In this document: positions 18,101 through 26,812 of the stretch, piece after piece
Position numbering within the stretch: the first letter of the stretch is position 1
Layout: each line of letters starts with the position of its first letter
DNA from: Desulfobacter curvatus DSM 3379
Lineage (GTDB): Bacteria > Desulfobacterota > Desulfobacteria > Desulfobacterales > Desulfobacteraceae
DNA: 64,000 nt
Assembly: GCF_000373985.1 (NCBI RefSeq)
Contig: NZ_KB893123.1
Coordinates: forward strand, 41,179-105,178
Reading direction: 5' to 3'
Translations under genes and position numbers: made by a program
The notes under the pieces: model-generated
The model's input: the letters and a program-made list of their open reading frames with translations, nothing else
What the model was told of the DNA's origin: nothing
Databases searched by the model: none

Positions 18101-18832
18101 TTACCCATGGTGTATGCCTTCAAACGGAACACACCAAAACGGTTTAAAAACAATGGGAGAATCTGAATGACCGGCGGCAGCCACAATTTTGCCGGGTTCG
18201 GGCCGCCAGTGGAAAAACTGCCACCTGGGATCGGTCCGGCCGGTGCCGCTGAACGTGATTTGAATTTCAGTTTCAGTTGCATTGAAGGAAAAGCTGTTTA
18301 ACGGTATGGATAGTCCCTTGCCAACCGCCTTGATATAAGCCTCTTTCAGAGTCCAGATATCAAAAAACAGTTTTCTTTTTTCAGCCCCTGATGCCTTTGA
18401 GACAAGAGCTGCTTCAGATGAAGAAAAAAATCGTTTGGCAATGGAAAGGTCCGTGCGCCGCCCCACATCTTCCACATCCACGCCCACGTCAGTATTTCGG
18501 CACAGTGCGCACACTGCTACGCCATGGCTGTGGGAGAGGTTGAAATGAATATCCGGAAATCCAACAAGAAAAGGTTTGCCGTGTTCATTGGTTGAAAAGC
18601 TAAGGGATTGCGGATCCTGCCGGGTCACCCCGGCAATCAAATACCGCACCAAGGCTCTGGACACCAGGCTGAGGTGACGGTCTGACGGCTTCAGGTACCG
18701 GTCCGCCTTCCGGATTTCAGCAGGGCAAAGACAGCTCCTGTATTGATTTAAAAGACAAGGATCTGATATCTGGTCTGCCCGGGTGTAGTATACATGGATC
18801 TGACCGGAATCCGGAGCGGAAAATTTCATCAT
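18101..18832 (-). CDS. 4'-phosphopantetheinyl transferase (Sfp type)
   Basis: The 243-residue protein has the Sfp-family signatures VGVDVEDVGRR (Mg/CoA binding) and FFDIWTLKEAYIKAVGKG, plus NLSHSHG. It transfers phosphopantetheine from CoA to carrier proteins. Length fits the two-subdomain Sfp group rather than short AcpS. No polyketide or non-ribosomal peptide genes are in the window, so it may serve fatty-acid ACP or a remote cluster. Confidence 0.9.
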   Translation of the reverse strand: MMKFSAPDSGQIHVYYTRADQISDPCLLNQYRSCLCPAEIRKADRYLKPSDRHLSLVSRALVRYLIAGVTRQDPQSLSFSTNEHGKPFLVGFPDIHFNLSHSHGVAVCALCRNTDVGVDVEDVGRRTDLSIAKRFFSSSEAALVSKASGAEKRKLFFDIWTLKEAYIKAVGKGLSIPLNSFSFNATETEIQITFSGTGRTDPRWQFFHWRPEPGKIVAAAGHSDSPIVFKPFWCVPFEGIHHG

Positions 18833-19154
18833 AAATACGGCCTGCTTTTTTTTATTTTTCGTATCATCAGGTTTTAAAAGAATACTATCATACCATAAAA
18901 AAAATCCTTTTTAAGCTTTAAACCCATAGACTCAAAGCAACCGGCTTTGGGTTTGTAGATAGGATAATTTTTGTCAGCGATAACAAGGATTTTCAGAAAT
19001 CAGGCTTGAAATGCTGTGTTAAGCAAGTTATTCTTTTACGTTTAAGTTTATTTTTACCTGTTTTAAAATTTGAGGCCAAAAGGAAAAAGGAAATTCAAAT
19101 TTTTGTTCAGGAAAGTACATGGATTTATAGTTTAGTTAGGATAACAAAAGTAAA
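18833..19154. other. intergenic region upstream of the ErcA-like gene
   Basis: About 320 bp, AT-rich, between divergent genes. It contains an inverted repeat in which AAACCC and AAAGC pair with GCTTTGGGTTT (about 18918-18954). I looked for a sigma-54 GG-N10-GC signature on the + strand and found none at exact spacing. Confidence 0.4.
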
Positions 19155-20327
19155 ATGCAGTCCGTTTTAAAATCAGATCGTTGCGGGGATATTTTAAAAT
19201 TTTCCGTCCCTGAAATTTTTTTTGGCAGAAACAGTCTAAAATACGCCGGCATGTGTGCCAGACGAATGGGGGCGGAAAAAATATTTCTGGTCTCTGATTC
19301 AGGCCTTGAAAAAACAGGGTGGTTGGAACAATTGCTCGATATACTTGCCCAGGAACAACTCAACTGGGTTTATTATTCTGATGTTCACTCCAATCCAAGG
19401 GACTGGCAGATTCAGCAGGGGGCAAGGCTTTACAAGGACCAGAATTGTGATGTTGTCATGGCCCTAGGCGGGGGCAGTCCCATGGACGCCGCAAAGGGTA
19501 TCGCCCTGGTAGCCAGCAACGGCGGCCGGGTGAATGATTATGAAGGGGCCAACCGGATCCGTGACCCCCTTCCGCCTATGATATTCATTCCGTCAACCGC
19601 CAGCAGCGGATCAGATATTTCCCAGTTTGCAATCATCACGGACATGGAACGTAAGGTGAAGATGTCCATCATCAGCCGGACTCTTGTGCCTAATGTTTCC
19701 ATCATTGATCCGGAACTTTTGACCACCAAGTCCAGGGAGCTGATCATTGCCGCAGCCTTAGATGCCCTGGCCCATGCCATTGAAGCCCATGTCTCCCGGA
19801 TTGCCTCTCCCATGACCGAAGTCCACTCCCTTAAAGCCATTGAACTGATCTTCCATCATCTGCCTGCAGCTCTTGAAAACCGCTCCATTGACAACCTTGA
19901 GAAACTGAGCATGGCAGGAACCTTTGCCGCAATGGCTTTTTCCAATGCCAGTTTAGGCCTGGACCATGCTTTGGCGCACTCCCTGGGAGGGGTATTGGAC
20001 ACGGTACACGGCATTATTCATCCCATTCTTTTGCCCCAGGTCATGCGGTTCAACCTTAAATCCAGTACAGACGAAATTGCCCAGATCGGCCGGGTTATTC
20101 TTGGCAAAAGCCTTTCGTCTCCCCAAGAGACCGCTCTGGCCGGCATTGAAAAGCTGGAAGCCTATTTTGAAAGCCTTGAAGTCTCTACCAAATTACGGGA
20201 TATCGTACCGGACCGGTCAAAACTTCAAAGTATCTGCGAAATGGCGGCCCTGGACACCTGCCTGCTGAGCAATCCAAGAAGCGCCAGTGTGCAGGAGATG
20301 CTTGAAATATGTGAAAGGGTGTGGTGA
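19155..20327 (+). CDS. ercA: iron-containing alcohol dehydrogenase, ErcA-like
   Basis: A 390-residue group-III (Fe) alcohol dehydrogenase: nucleotide-binding ALGGGSPMDAAKGIA, metal ligands in ALDALAHAIEAHVS, DHALAHSLGG and VHGIIHPILLPQV. An N-terminal extension (SDRCGDILKFSVPEIFFG) and the coupled kinase gene fit ErcA, the Fe-ADH-like protein that works with the ErcS sensors in regulation of ethanol oxidation in Pseudomonas (known from that system). So it may act as a regulatory or sensing partner rather than only a catabolic enzyme. Its TGA overlaps the kinase ATG. Confidence 0.8.
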   Translation: MQSVLKSDRCGDILKFSVPEIFFGRNSLKYAGMCARRMGAEKIFLVSDSGLEKTGWLEQLLDILAQEQLNWVYYSDVHSNPRDWQIQQGARLYKDQNCDVVMALGGGSPMDAAKGIALVASNGGRVNDYEGANRIRDPLPPMIFIPSTASSGSDISQFAIITDMERKVKMSIISRTLVPNVSIIDPELLTTKSRELIIAAALDALAHAIEAHVSRIASPMTEVHSLKAIELIFHHLPAALENRSIDNLEKLSMAGTFAAMAFSNASLGLDHALAHSLGGVLDTVHGIIHPILLPQVMRFNLKSSTDEIAQIGRVILGKSLSSPQETALAGIEKLEAYFESLEVSTKLRDIVPDRSKLQSICEMAALDTCLLSNPRSASVQEMLEICERVW

Positions 20328-21541
20328 TGAAAAAAACAACCCTTGATGATATTATCGGCCTTAAGTACACCAAACTGGGGTTTTTCCCAGAGGCAAAGCA
20401 CAAAATGATCCAGCTTAAGGCTGCCAACATCAGGCTTGAGCGCAAAAGTCAGAAACTTCAAGCCATTTTAGACGGAATTTCCGATGTGATGGTTATCATG
20501 TCCCTGAATTTTACCATCATCACGGTAAACCGGCTTTTCTCAGATGTTTTCGACTGTAAGCAACCCGAAGGAAAGACCTGCTTCGAAGTTTTTACAAACA
20601 GGACCACACCTTGCCCGGACTGTCCGGTGGCCCTGTCTCTCAAAGACGGACAGGTCTGCCGCCAGACCCGGATTTATATGATCAAGGATAAAAAGCGGCA
20701 GTTTGAAGTGTCAGTATCTCCCATGACGGACGCCCATGGAAAAATCTTTAGATTTATGCTCCTCATGCGGGATGTGACCCGGGAAAAAGCGTATCAGGAA
20801 AGCTATTACTACTCCACGAAAATGGCCACCGTAGGACTGCTGGCAGCGGGTGTGGCCCATGAGATCAACAATCCTTTAACCTCTATCCACGGATTCTCAG
20901 AAGGCCTGAAACGGCGCCTGCCCAGACTTAGGGAGTGCCTTGAAAACAATCCCGGGACAGATGACCTGGCAGCAGATTTTAACGAATATATTGATACCAT
21001 CATTGCCGAGTGCGACCGGTGCCGGGATATCGTAAAAAATTTGCTGACCTTCAGTCCGAGAAAACGAATTGATTTTTCCCGGGTGGATCTCAAGGAAATG
21101 GTCACCGATGTGATCAAACTGCTTCATTTCCGCCTCAGGCAGGAATCCGGTGTGACTATCGAGCTGGATATGCCTAAAGATATTCCAAAAATCAAAGGCA
21201 ATGCCCCGGAGATCAAACAGGTACTGCTCAACATCATCTGTAATGCCATCGATGCAGTTGAAGGCCGGGGCCGCCTCGACATCTCTGTTGAGGTTAAAAA
21301 AAAGTGGATTGCGCTTTCTGTCCGGGATAACGGATATGGTATTTGTGACGAAGACATGGAACGGCTTTTTGACCCTTTTTTCACCACCAAACCGCCTGGA
21401 AAAGGGACAGGCATCGGCCTGTCCACCTGCTATAATATTATCCAGCAGCACCAGGGAAGAATATTAGTTGACAGTGAACCCGACAAGGGAAGCGTGTTCC
21501 ATATCTGCTTTCCCCTTGAGGAAAAAGAGACAGATGAATAA
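20327..21541 (+). CDS. PAS histidine kinase (NtrB-like)
   Basis: The start is the ATG at 20327, overlapping the TGA of the dehydrogenase gene. The 404-residue soluble kinase has a PAS domain (about 45-155) with a Cys-rich loop (FEVFTNRTTPCPDCPVAL), HisKA with AAGVAHEINNPLTSIHGF, and HATPase_c with the N box LLNIICNAIDAVEG and GKGTGIGLSTCYNII. No membrane segment, so it senses a cytoplasmic signal. It should phosphorylate the downstream sigma-54 activator, whose ATG overlaps its stop. Confidence 0.92.
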   Translation: MKKTTLDDIIGLKYTKLGFFPEAKHKMIQLKAANIRLERKSQKLQAILDGISDVMVIMSLNFTIITVNRLFSDVFDCKQPEGKTCFEVFTNRTTPCPDCPVALSLKDGQVCRQTRIYMIKDKKRQFEVSVSPMTDAHGKIFRFMLLMRDVTREKAYQESYYYSTKMATVGLLAAGVAHEINNPLTSIHGFSEGLKRRLPRLRECLENNPGTDDLAADFNEYIDTIIAECDRCRDIVKNLLTFSPRKRIDFSRVDLKEMVTDVIKLLHFRLRQESGVTIELDMPKDIPKIKGNAPEIKQVLLNIICNAIDAVEGRGRLDISVEVKKKWIALSVRDNGYGICDEDMERLFDPFFTTKPPGKGTGIGLSTCYNIIQQHQGRILVDSEPDKGSVFHICFPLEEKETDE

Positions 21542-22901
21542 ACCCGAAGACCAAATCAATGTGCTTGTGGTGGATGATGAAAAACACATCCGCAGACTGC
21601 TGGAAAAAGAACTGTCTTCGCCCAGGCGCCGGATTACAACGGCCGGAGACGCCCAGGCAGCGCTTTGCGCCGTCCAAAAGACCCGGTTTGACGTCATTAT
21701 TCTGGATATCATGCTGCCGGACGGCAACGGCATTGAATTAATGGCCCGTTTCCAGGAAGAGCTCCTGGCGGTCCAGATCATCCTGATCACCGGTTACGCC
21801 GATGTGGATGATGCGGTGGTCTCCATGAAAGCCGGCGCCTGCGATTATATCACCAAACCCTTTGATCTGGACCGGCTGGAACAGGTGGTTGAAACGGCAT
21901 TCCAACGGGGCCTGGGGTACAAAAAAGAACTGCTCCGGCAACAGGGAGCCCTGCCGGCGAACACCAATTATCCGGATCAAATCATAGGGCATTCCAAAGC
22001 CATGGAGGAGATCCGTTTTCTTATCCGTAAGGCTGCCCCCACAAATGTTCCGATTCTGATCACCGGGGAGAGCGGCACCGGAAAAAATGTCATTGCACGT
22101 CAGCTCCACGCCCAGAGCCTGAGAAACCATATTCCCTTGCTCACCAAAAACTGTGCAACGCTCCAGGAAGAACTGATGCGAAGCGAACTTTTCGGATATT
22201 GCAAAGGCGCCTTTACCGGAGCAGAAGCTTCCAGGGAGGGCCTGCTGAGTATGGCCGATGAAGGCACCCTTTTCCTGGACGAAATCGGGGATCTCTCTGT
22301 GGGTGTCCAGGCCTCACTTTTAAGGGTGATGGAAAACCAGACCTTCCGCCCTGTGGGAGACAAAAATGAAACCCGGGTAAACATCCGGTTTATCTTTGCC
22401 ACCAACCGGGATCTGAAAAAGGCGGTTGCCGATGGAACCTTCAACCAGGCACTGTTTCACAGGCTTAACGTATTTACCATCAACACCTTGCCCCTGCGCA
22501 AGCGAAAAGAAGAGATACCCGTGCTGGTGGAACATTTTATAGGGAAATTGAAGCCGAACTGCAAAATCTCAAAAAATGCCATGAACCTTCTTATGGGCTA
22601 TGACTGGCCGGGCAATGTAAGAGAACTGCACAATGTCATTGAGCGGGGGATTATTCTTTCGGACAACATGGTTATCACAGAACGCTGCCTGCCCCTTGAG
22701 CTTTTGGATACCTCAAGCCGGGACAGAGAAGATGCACCCTTGTTTGCCTCCTTAAAAGAGGTTGAAAAAAAACATATATTGGCGGTAATGAATCATGTGG
22801 ACGGCAACCGGTCTAAGTCGGCGGAAATACTAGGCATCAGCAGAAAAACATTGTATAGGAAATTAGCCGATATACCGGAATACGCCCAGGTCGATGGATA
22901 A
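21534..22901 (+). CDS. sigma-54-dependent response regulator (NtrC family)
   Basis: The start is the ATG at 21534, overlapping the kinase stop; the product has 455 residues. Receiver: VLVVDDEKHIR, Asp in VIILDIMLPDG, Lys in YITKPFD. AAA+ domain: Walker A GESGTGKNVIARQL, sigma-54 contact loop GAFTGA, Walker B GTLFLDEIGDL and the R-finger region. C-terminal Fis-type helix-turn-helix: NRSKSAEILGISRKTLYRKL. It activates RNA polymerase-sigma-54 at distant promoters. A candidate target is the sigma-54-like site in front of the second Fe-ADH gene at 37.5 kb. Confidence 0.95.
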   Translation: MNKPEDQINVLVVDDEKHIRRLLEKELSSPRRRITTAGDAQAALCAVQKTRFDVIILDIMLPDGNGIELMARFQEELLAVQIILITGYADVDDAVVSMKAGACDYITKPFDLDRLEQVVETAFQRGLGYKKELLRQQGALPANTNYPDQIIGHSKAMEEIRFLIRKAAPTNVPILITGESGTGKNVIARQLHAQSLRNHIPLLTKNCATLQEELMRSELFGYCKGAFTGAEASREGLLSMADEGTLFLDEIGDLSVGVQASLLRVMENQTFRPVGDKNETRVNIRFIFATNRDLKKAVADGTFNQALFHRLNVFTINTLPLRKRKEEIPVLVEHFIGKLKPNCKISKNAMNLLMGYDWPGNVRELHNVIERGIILSDNMVITERCLPLELLDTSSRDREDAPLFASLKEVEKKHILAVMNHVDGNRSKSAEILGISRKTLYRKLADIPEYAQVDG

Positions 22902-22934
22902 AACGTGGGGGAGCCAGAATGCTCATGAAAGGCA

Positions 22935-23537
22935 CTAAGCGTATCCCTTAGCCAGCACAAACAGCTGTCCGTAATGGGTTTTAAAGTTGAGAAGAGAGTC
23001 CATTTTTTCACCGGCCCAAAAGCAGCGCATGGCCCGGATTACGCCGGCATGGGTGACCAACAGGGTATGCGATGACAAAGGCAGTTCACTGAAAAAAAGG
23101 GACACCCGGAAGAAAAGGTCCTTGAAGCTTTCTCCGGCCGGGGGGCGAAAACCGTAAATATCCCGGCCCCGCTGTTCAAAGAGAATCGGATGGTTGGTTT
23201 TGATGTACTCAAAATCCTGGCCGTCCCACTCTCCTAAATTGATTTCGTTGAGACGGCGGTCGACAACGGGTGTGCTGTCAGGGCAGGCAAGGGCTGCTGT
23301 TTCCCGGCACCGGGTTAAGGCCGAAGTGTAAACCTGTTTGAAACCGATGGCGGTTAAGGGCGCCTGCCAACTTCTGGCCTGCTCCCGGCCTGTGTGGTCC
23401 AGGGGGATGTCGGTGTGGCCGATGAACCGGCGGGTGCCCTGCCCCTCAATCCGGCCGTGGCGCAGAATGAAGAGCAAGGGGCCTTTATCCGAGAATTTCT
23501 CCGAGAGATCGGCCGGCAACTGACTCGATCCGGGCAT
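22935..23537 (-). CDS. histidine phosphatase (phosphoglycerate mutase/alpha-ribazole phosphatase-like)
   Basis: The open frame extends to 23687, but its first 50 codons overlap the upstream gene and look non-coding, so I take the ATG at 23537 (200 residues). It has the branch signature LLFILRHGRI, the GRE/Arg segment TDIPLDHTGREQA, LNEINLGEWDG with the acid, and the second His in LLVTHAGVIRAM. Cobalamin-type CobC phosphatases and sugar-phosphate phosphatases share this pattern, so the substrate is open. It overlaps the XdhC-MobA-HD gene by 53 bases. Confidence 0.82.
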   Translation of the reverse strand: MPGSSQLPADLSEKFSDKGPLLFILRHGRIEGQGTRRFIGHTDIPLDHTGREQARSWQAPLTAIGFKQVYTSALTRCRETAALACPDSTPVVDRRLNEINLGEWDGQDFEYIKTNHPILFEQRGRDIYGFRPPAGESFKDLFFRVSLFFSELPLSSHTLLVTHAGVIRAMRCFWAGEKMDSLLNFKTHYGQLFVLAKGYA

Positions 23538-25632
23538 GTATGTGCTGAGCAGTTTCAAGTCTTTTAAAGATCTCCTTTTTGGCATGGGGCAGTTGCTTTG
23601 CCTTTTCGTGGAATCGGCCTGGGTAGTCCAGCTCCAGTTGATCTCCCCTGCACAGTTTATCTGCAAGAAAAACAATCTGAGTTTCATCCAGTTCCGGACC
23701 GGGCGTGAGGTCCATGTGGACGGCTACGATGTCCGCGATTTTTTGGAATCCCAACTGTTGAAGGAAACGGCTTCCGGCCTCAGCATGATGGGCCTCTTTC
23801 CTTTTAATGTCATGGAGCAGCGCCCCTGCCCGGATGAGGCCGGTATCAAGATCAAGACCGCACGTCCGGAGTGCCCAGGCAAGCGTCAGTGCAGTTTCAC
23901 ACACCCGTTCCAGGTGGGCCCGGATGGCCGGGGCATCGGCCAGTTCCCGGTCGATGACGGACAGGCATTCCGCTTCATCGGGTATTTCCAGGCGCTCATA
24001 TTTCTGCTTTATTTGGTCATAACCTTCCGGGGTGTCGGCATCCATGAGGATGCCCCGGTCATGGACCGGCAGTCGGATGATGCGGCTGGGGTCTGAGAAC
24101 AGGATCTGCCTCAGGTTAGCGTCGGGATCAGCACCTATTATGGCAGTGATCAGCCGGGCCGGGATCAGGGGGGGATGGCCTGTTTCGCCATTAAATGCCG
24201 GTATAATCAAGGCATCTTTGGCCGCCTCGAATTTTCTACGGATAAGGTTTAGGGTGGCGGGCCGGATGGCCGGGATGTCTGCCGGCAAAAGGAAAAAGCC
24301 ATCTATACCCGAAGGCAAGGCTGCCACCCCGGTGCGAATGGAGGAAAACATGCCCGCGGCATAGTCCGGGTTGAACAGGGGGCGGGCTCCTGCCGCTTCA
24401 ACGGCCGGTGCCAGCCGGTCATGGTTGTGGCCCGTGACCACGATGATCTCCCGGATGCCCGCAGCTTTAAACAGGCCGATGACGGTTCCGATCATGGTGG
24501 ACCGGCCCAAAGGCAGCAGCGGCTTATACCGGCCCATGCGGGAGGAGAGACCTGCCGCCGGGATGAGGGCCGCCGGCATCAGGCGGGGTTGCTCCTTATT
24601 TTCTGCTCTTACCTTAATTAATTCCCCCATAATACTCACGGCGATCTCCGCCGGGGTCTCCGCCTTGATTTTCAAGCCGATGGGGGCATAGACCTGTTCC
24701 AGCCGGGCCTGTACCACCCCTTTTTCCATCAGGTTGTCGTAGATCTGCTTCTTTTTCTTTTTGCTGCCGATCATACCGATATAAGCGGCGCTGGTTTTTA
24801 AGGCCTGTTCCAGCACAGTCTGGTCGTGGAGGTGGCCCCGGGTGAGGATAACGATATAGGCATTATCGTCAATGTCCAGGCCGTCAAACGCAGTGGAAAA
24901 ATCATCCAGCACCCGGACCTCACCGGCATGGGGAAAACGCACTTCATTGGCGAACTCAGCCCGGTCATCAACGACCACACAGGAAAAATCAGCCAAATGG
25001 GCCATTTTTGCCAGCTGGAACCCCACATGGCCGGCCCCGAATATGTACAATGTATCCGGCCGGCTCAGGGGCTCTATGATGAATTCGTCCAGCCCGTAGA
25101 ACTGCCGCACCGGCCCCGGGCCTGTAAACCGATTTTCCCCGGCCGCATCCATGAGGGCTTTGGGCAGCATACCCGGCCCAACCACCTCACCCAATTCCAA
25201 TACCAGGCTGGTTTCTGCATTTTTGTCCGCCGTAATCCGGGTAACGGCCAAAGCTTTTTTCCCCTTGGCTTCCAGGTCTGCCAGACGCTGCCATACCTGG
25301 ATTTGTTCCGGGGCACAGGGGGGCACAAAGCTGCGGAGCCAGACCGTGAGGCTGCCCCCGCAGACCATATCCATACCCGCTTTAATCTCCTGATCCAGGT
25401 GAAAATCCATAATTTCTGACCGGGACCGGTCCAGCAGATCAACACAGGCGTCCATGACCTTGGCTTCCACCAGGCCGCCGCCGATGGTGCCGGAGATACT
25501 TTTATCCAGCCGGACCAGCATCTTACTGCCCGAGGTCCGGGGGGTGGAGCCCTTGTGGCCGATGATCACGGCCAGGGCAAACGGCGTGCCGTTGTTCAAA
25601 AGATCCAGACTTTCCCGGATGAGTGATCTCAT
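23485..25632 (-). CDS. XdhC - MobA-like nucleotidyltransferase - HD domain fusion
   Basis: A 715-residue three-part protein. N-terminus: XdhC/CoxI family (GHKGSTPRTSGSKM, GTIGGGLVEA) with its Rossmann part (LYIFGAGHVGFQLAKMA). Middle: MobA/MocA-like nucleotidyltransferase (ALIPAAGLSSRMGRYKPLL, LLPADIP). C-terminus: an HD phosphohydrolase-like domain (ALLHDIKRKEAHHAEAG, VAVHMD). XdhC binds and sulfurates Mo cofactor for xanthine-dehydrogenase-family enzymes and MocA adds CMP; both fit maturation of the aldehyde oxidoreductase encoded upstream. The HD part's role is unknown. It resembles DVU1551 of D. vulgaris (from memory). Confidence 0.9.
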   Translation of the reverse strand: MRSLIRESLDLLNNGTPFALAVIIGHKGSTPRTSGSKMLVRLDKSISGTIGGGLVEAKVMDACVDLLDRSRSEIMDFHLDQEIKAGMDMVCGGSLTVWLRSFVPPCAPEQIQVWQRLADLEAKGKKALAVTRITADKNAETSLVLELGEVVGPGMLPKALMDAAGENRFTGPGPVRQFYGLDEFIIEPLSRPDTLYIFGAGHVGFQLAKMAHLADFSCVVVDDRAEFANEVRFPHAGEVRVLDDFSTAFDGLDIDDNAYIVILTRGHLHDQTVLEQALKTSAAYIGMIGSKKKKKQIYDNLMEKGVVQARLEQVYAPIGLKIKAETPAEIAVSIMGELIKVRAENKEQPRLMPAALIPAAGLSSRMGRYKPLLPLGRSTMIGTVIGLFKAAGIREIIVVTGHNHDRLAPAVEAAGARPLFNPDYAAGMFSSIRTGVAALPSGIDGFFLLPADIPAIRPATLNLIRRKFEAAKDALIIPAFNGETGHPPLIPARLITAIIGADPDANLRQILFSDPSRIIRLPVHDRGILMDADTPEGYDQIKQKYERLEIPDEAECLSVIDRELADAPAIRAHLERVCETALTLAWALRTCGLDLDTGLIRAGALLHDIKRKEAHHAEAGSRFLQQLGFQKIADIVAVHMDLTPGPELDETQIVFLADKLCRGDQLELDYPGRFHEKAKQLPHAKKEIFKRLETAQHIHARIESVAGRSLGEILG

Positions 25633-25659
25633 TTCAATTAACTCCTTGGGCCCATGGCC

Positions 25660-26700
25660 TTATTTTCCGAAACCGCAGTCCGGATACCTGCAATCTGTGC
25701 AGTTGGAACATAATCCGCCGTGGCCCATCTTGACAATGTCATTTTTTTCCACCGTCTCTCCGGCCAGCACCCGCGGCACCACCAGATCAAAGATGGAGGT
25801 CCGGTGGTACATGACACAGCCGGGCAGGCCAATAACCGGAATGTCGTTAATATAGGCCAGCATAAACATGGCCCCGGGCAAGACCGGTACCCCGTAAGTG
25901 ATGATTTTTCCCCCGGCAGCCCGGACAGCCGCGGGGGTTAGGTCGTCGGGATCCACGGACATACCACCGGTTAAGGCGATCATCCGTGCGCCGTCGGCAA
26001 TAAGATCCCGGATGGCGGAGACGGTCATCTCAAGATCGTCCGGGACCACCCGCTTGCCCATGATCCGTGAACCCAGTTCATTGAATTTTTTCTCCACCAC
26101 CGGGCCGAATTTATCCCTTATCCGTTCATGAAAAACCTCTGAACCGGTAACTACCATACCTACATCCAATGCGGCAAAGGGTTTGACCTCAATGATGGGA
26201 AAATATTGTTCACAGACTTTCTCAGCATCGGCCACCAGTTTTTCCGGTACGGTAAGGGGGATCACCCGGGTGCCGGCAATCTCCTGCCCCGCATTCACGC
26301 TGCGAGAGGTGTGCAGAGAAGCAAAAGCCACATCCTGAACTGAATTGAGCTTTTCCAGTCCCTCAACATTTATTTTGAGCAGGCCGTGGATCCGGGATGA
26401 AAATCCCACCTTGCCCTCCTCGGGCGCAGAAATATCGATATTGGACCCAAGGGAAGCTTTGGCAATCCGCTGGGCCGCTTCATTTTCATGAACCTCGTTT
26501 TTCAGCCCGGACACATAGATATGCTCCTTGCCGACGTCCAGCAGGGCATCTACGTCCGCTTCGGTAATGATATGGCCCTTTTTGAACAACGGGCCTTTGA
26601 ACAAATCCGGAACGATCCGGGTGATATCGTGGAGCAAAACTTTGCCCACAGCATCCCTGACGGGCAGAGCCTCTACCTTGTCTTTCTCGTAGTATTTCAA
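25660..26700 (-). CDS. MoCF-domain molybdopterin-binding protein
   Basis: The 346-residue protein starts like MoeA-type proteins (PVRDAVGKVLLHDITRIVP, then a KGHIIT hairpin) and has a MoCF/MogA fold with VTGSEVF, ALTGGMSVDPDDLTPAA and GVPVLPGAMFMLAYINDIPV. The C-terminus adds a Cys cluster, CSNCTDCRYPDCGFGK, that classical MoeA lacks and that could hold metal. It probably handles Mo cofactor for the aldehyde oxidoreductase. The gene begins 25 bases after repeat copy E and resembles DVU1552. Confidence 0.88.
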   Translation of the reverse strand: MKYYEKDKVEALPVRDAVGKVLLHDITRIVPDLFKGPLFKKGHIITEADVDALLDVGKEHIYVSGLKNEVHENEAAQRIAKASLGSNIDISAPEEGKVGFSSRIHGLLKINVEGLEKLNSVQDVAFASLHTSRSVNAGQEIAGTRVIPLTVPEKLVADAEKVCEQYFPIIEVKPFAALDVGMVVTGSEVFHERIRDKFGPVVEKKFNELGSRIMGKRVVPDDLEMTVSAIRDLIADGARMIALTGGMSVDPDDLTPAAVRAAGGKIITYGVPVLPGAMFMLAYINDIPVIGLPGCVMYHRTSIFDLVVPRVLAGETVEKNDIVKMGHGGLCSNCTDCRYPDCGFGK

Positions 26701-26723
26701 TATGCTACCTCACTTTACATAAA

Positions 26724-26812
26724 AATCTGTGTAATCTACACGGATCTTTCAACTTTTGTTGTGGGCTGAGCCTGGGTGTTGATAGGCCCAGTCAGCCCAT
26801 GGCTGTTATATC
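26724..26812 (-). repeat. dispersed hairpin repeat, copy E
   Basis: On the minus strand: AACAGCCATGGGCTGACTGG, loop, CCCAGGCTCAGCCCACAAC, AAAAGTTGAAAGA, then stem 2 TCCGTGTA-gat-TACACAGA. Its first part is translated as the last residues of the AMP-ligase gene, whose stop codon TAG lies inside stem 2. Confidence 0.85.
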
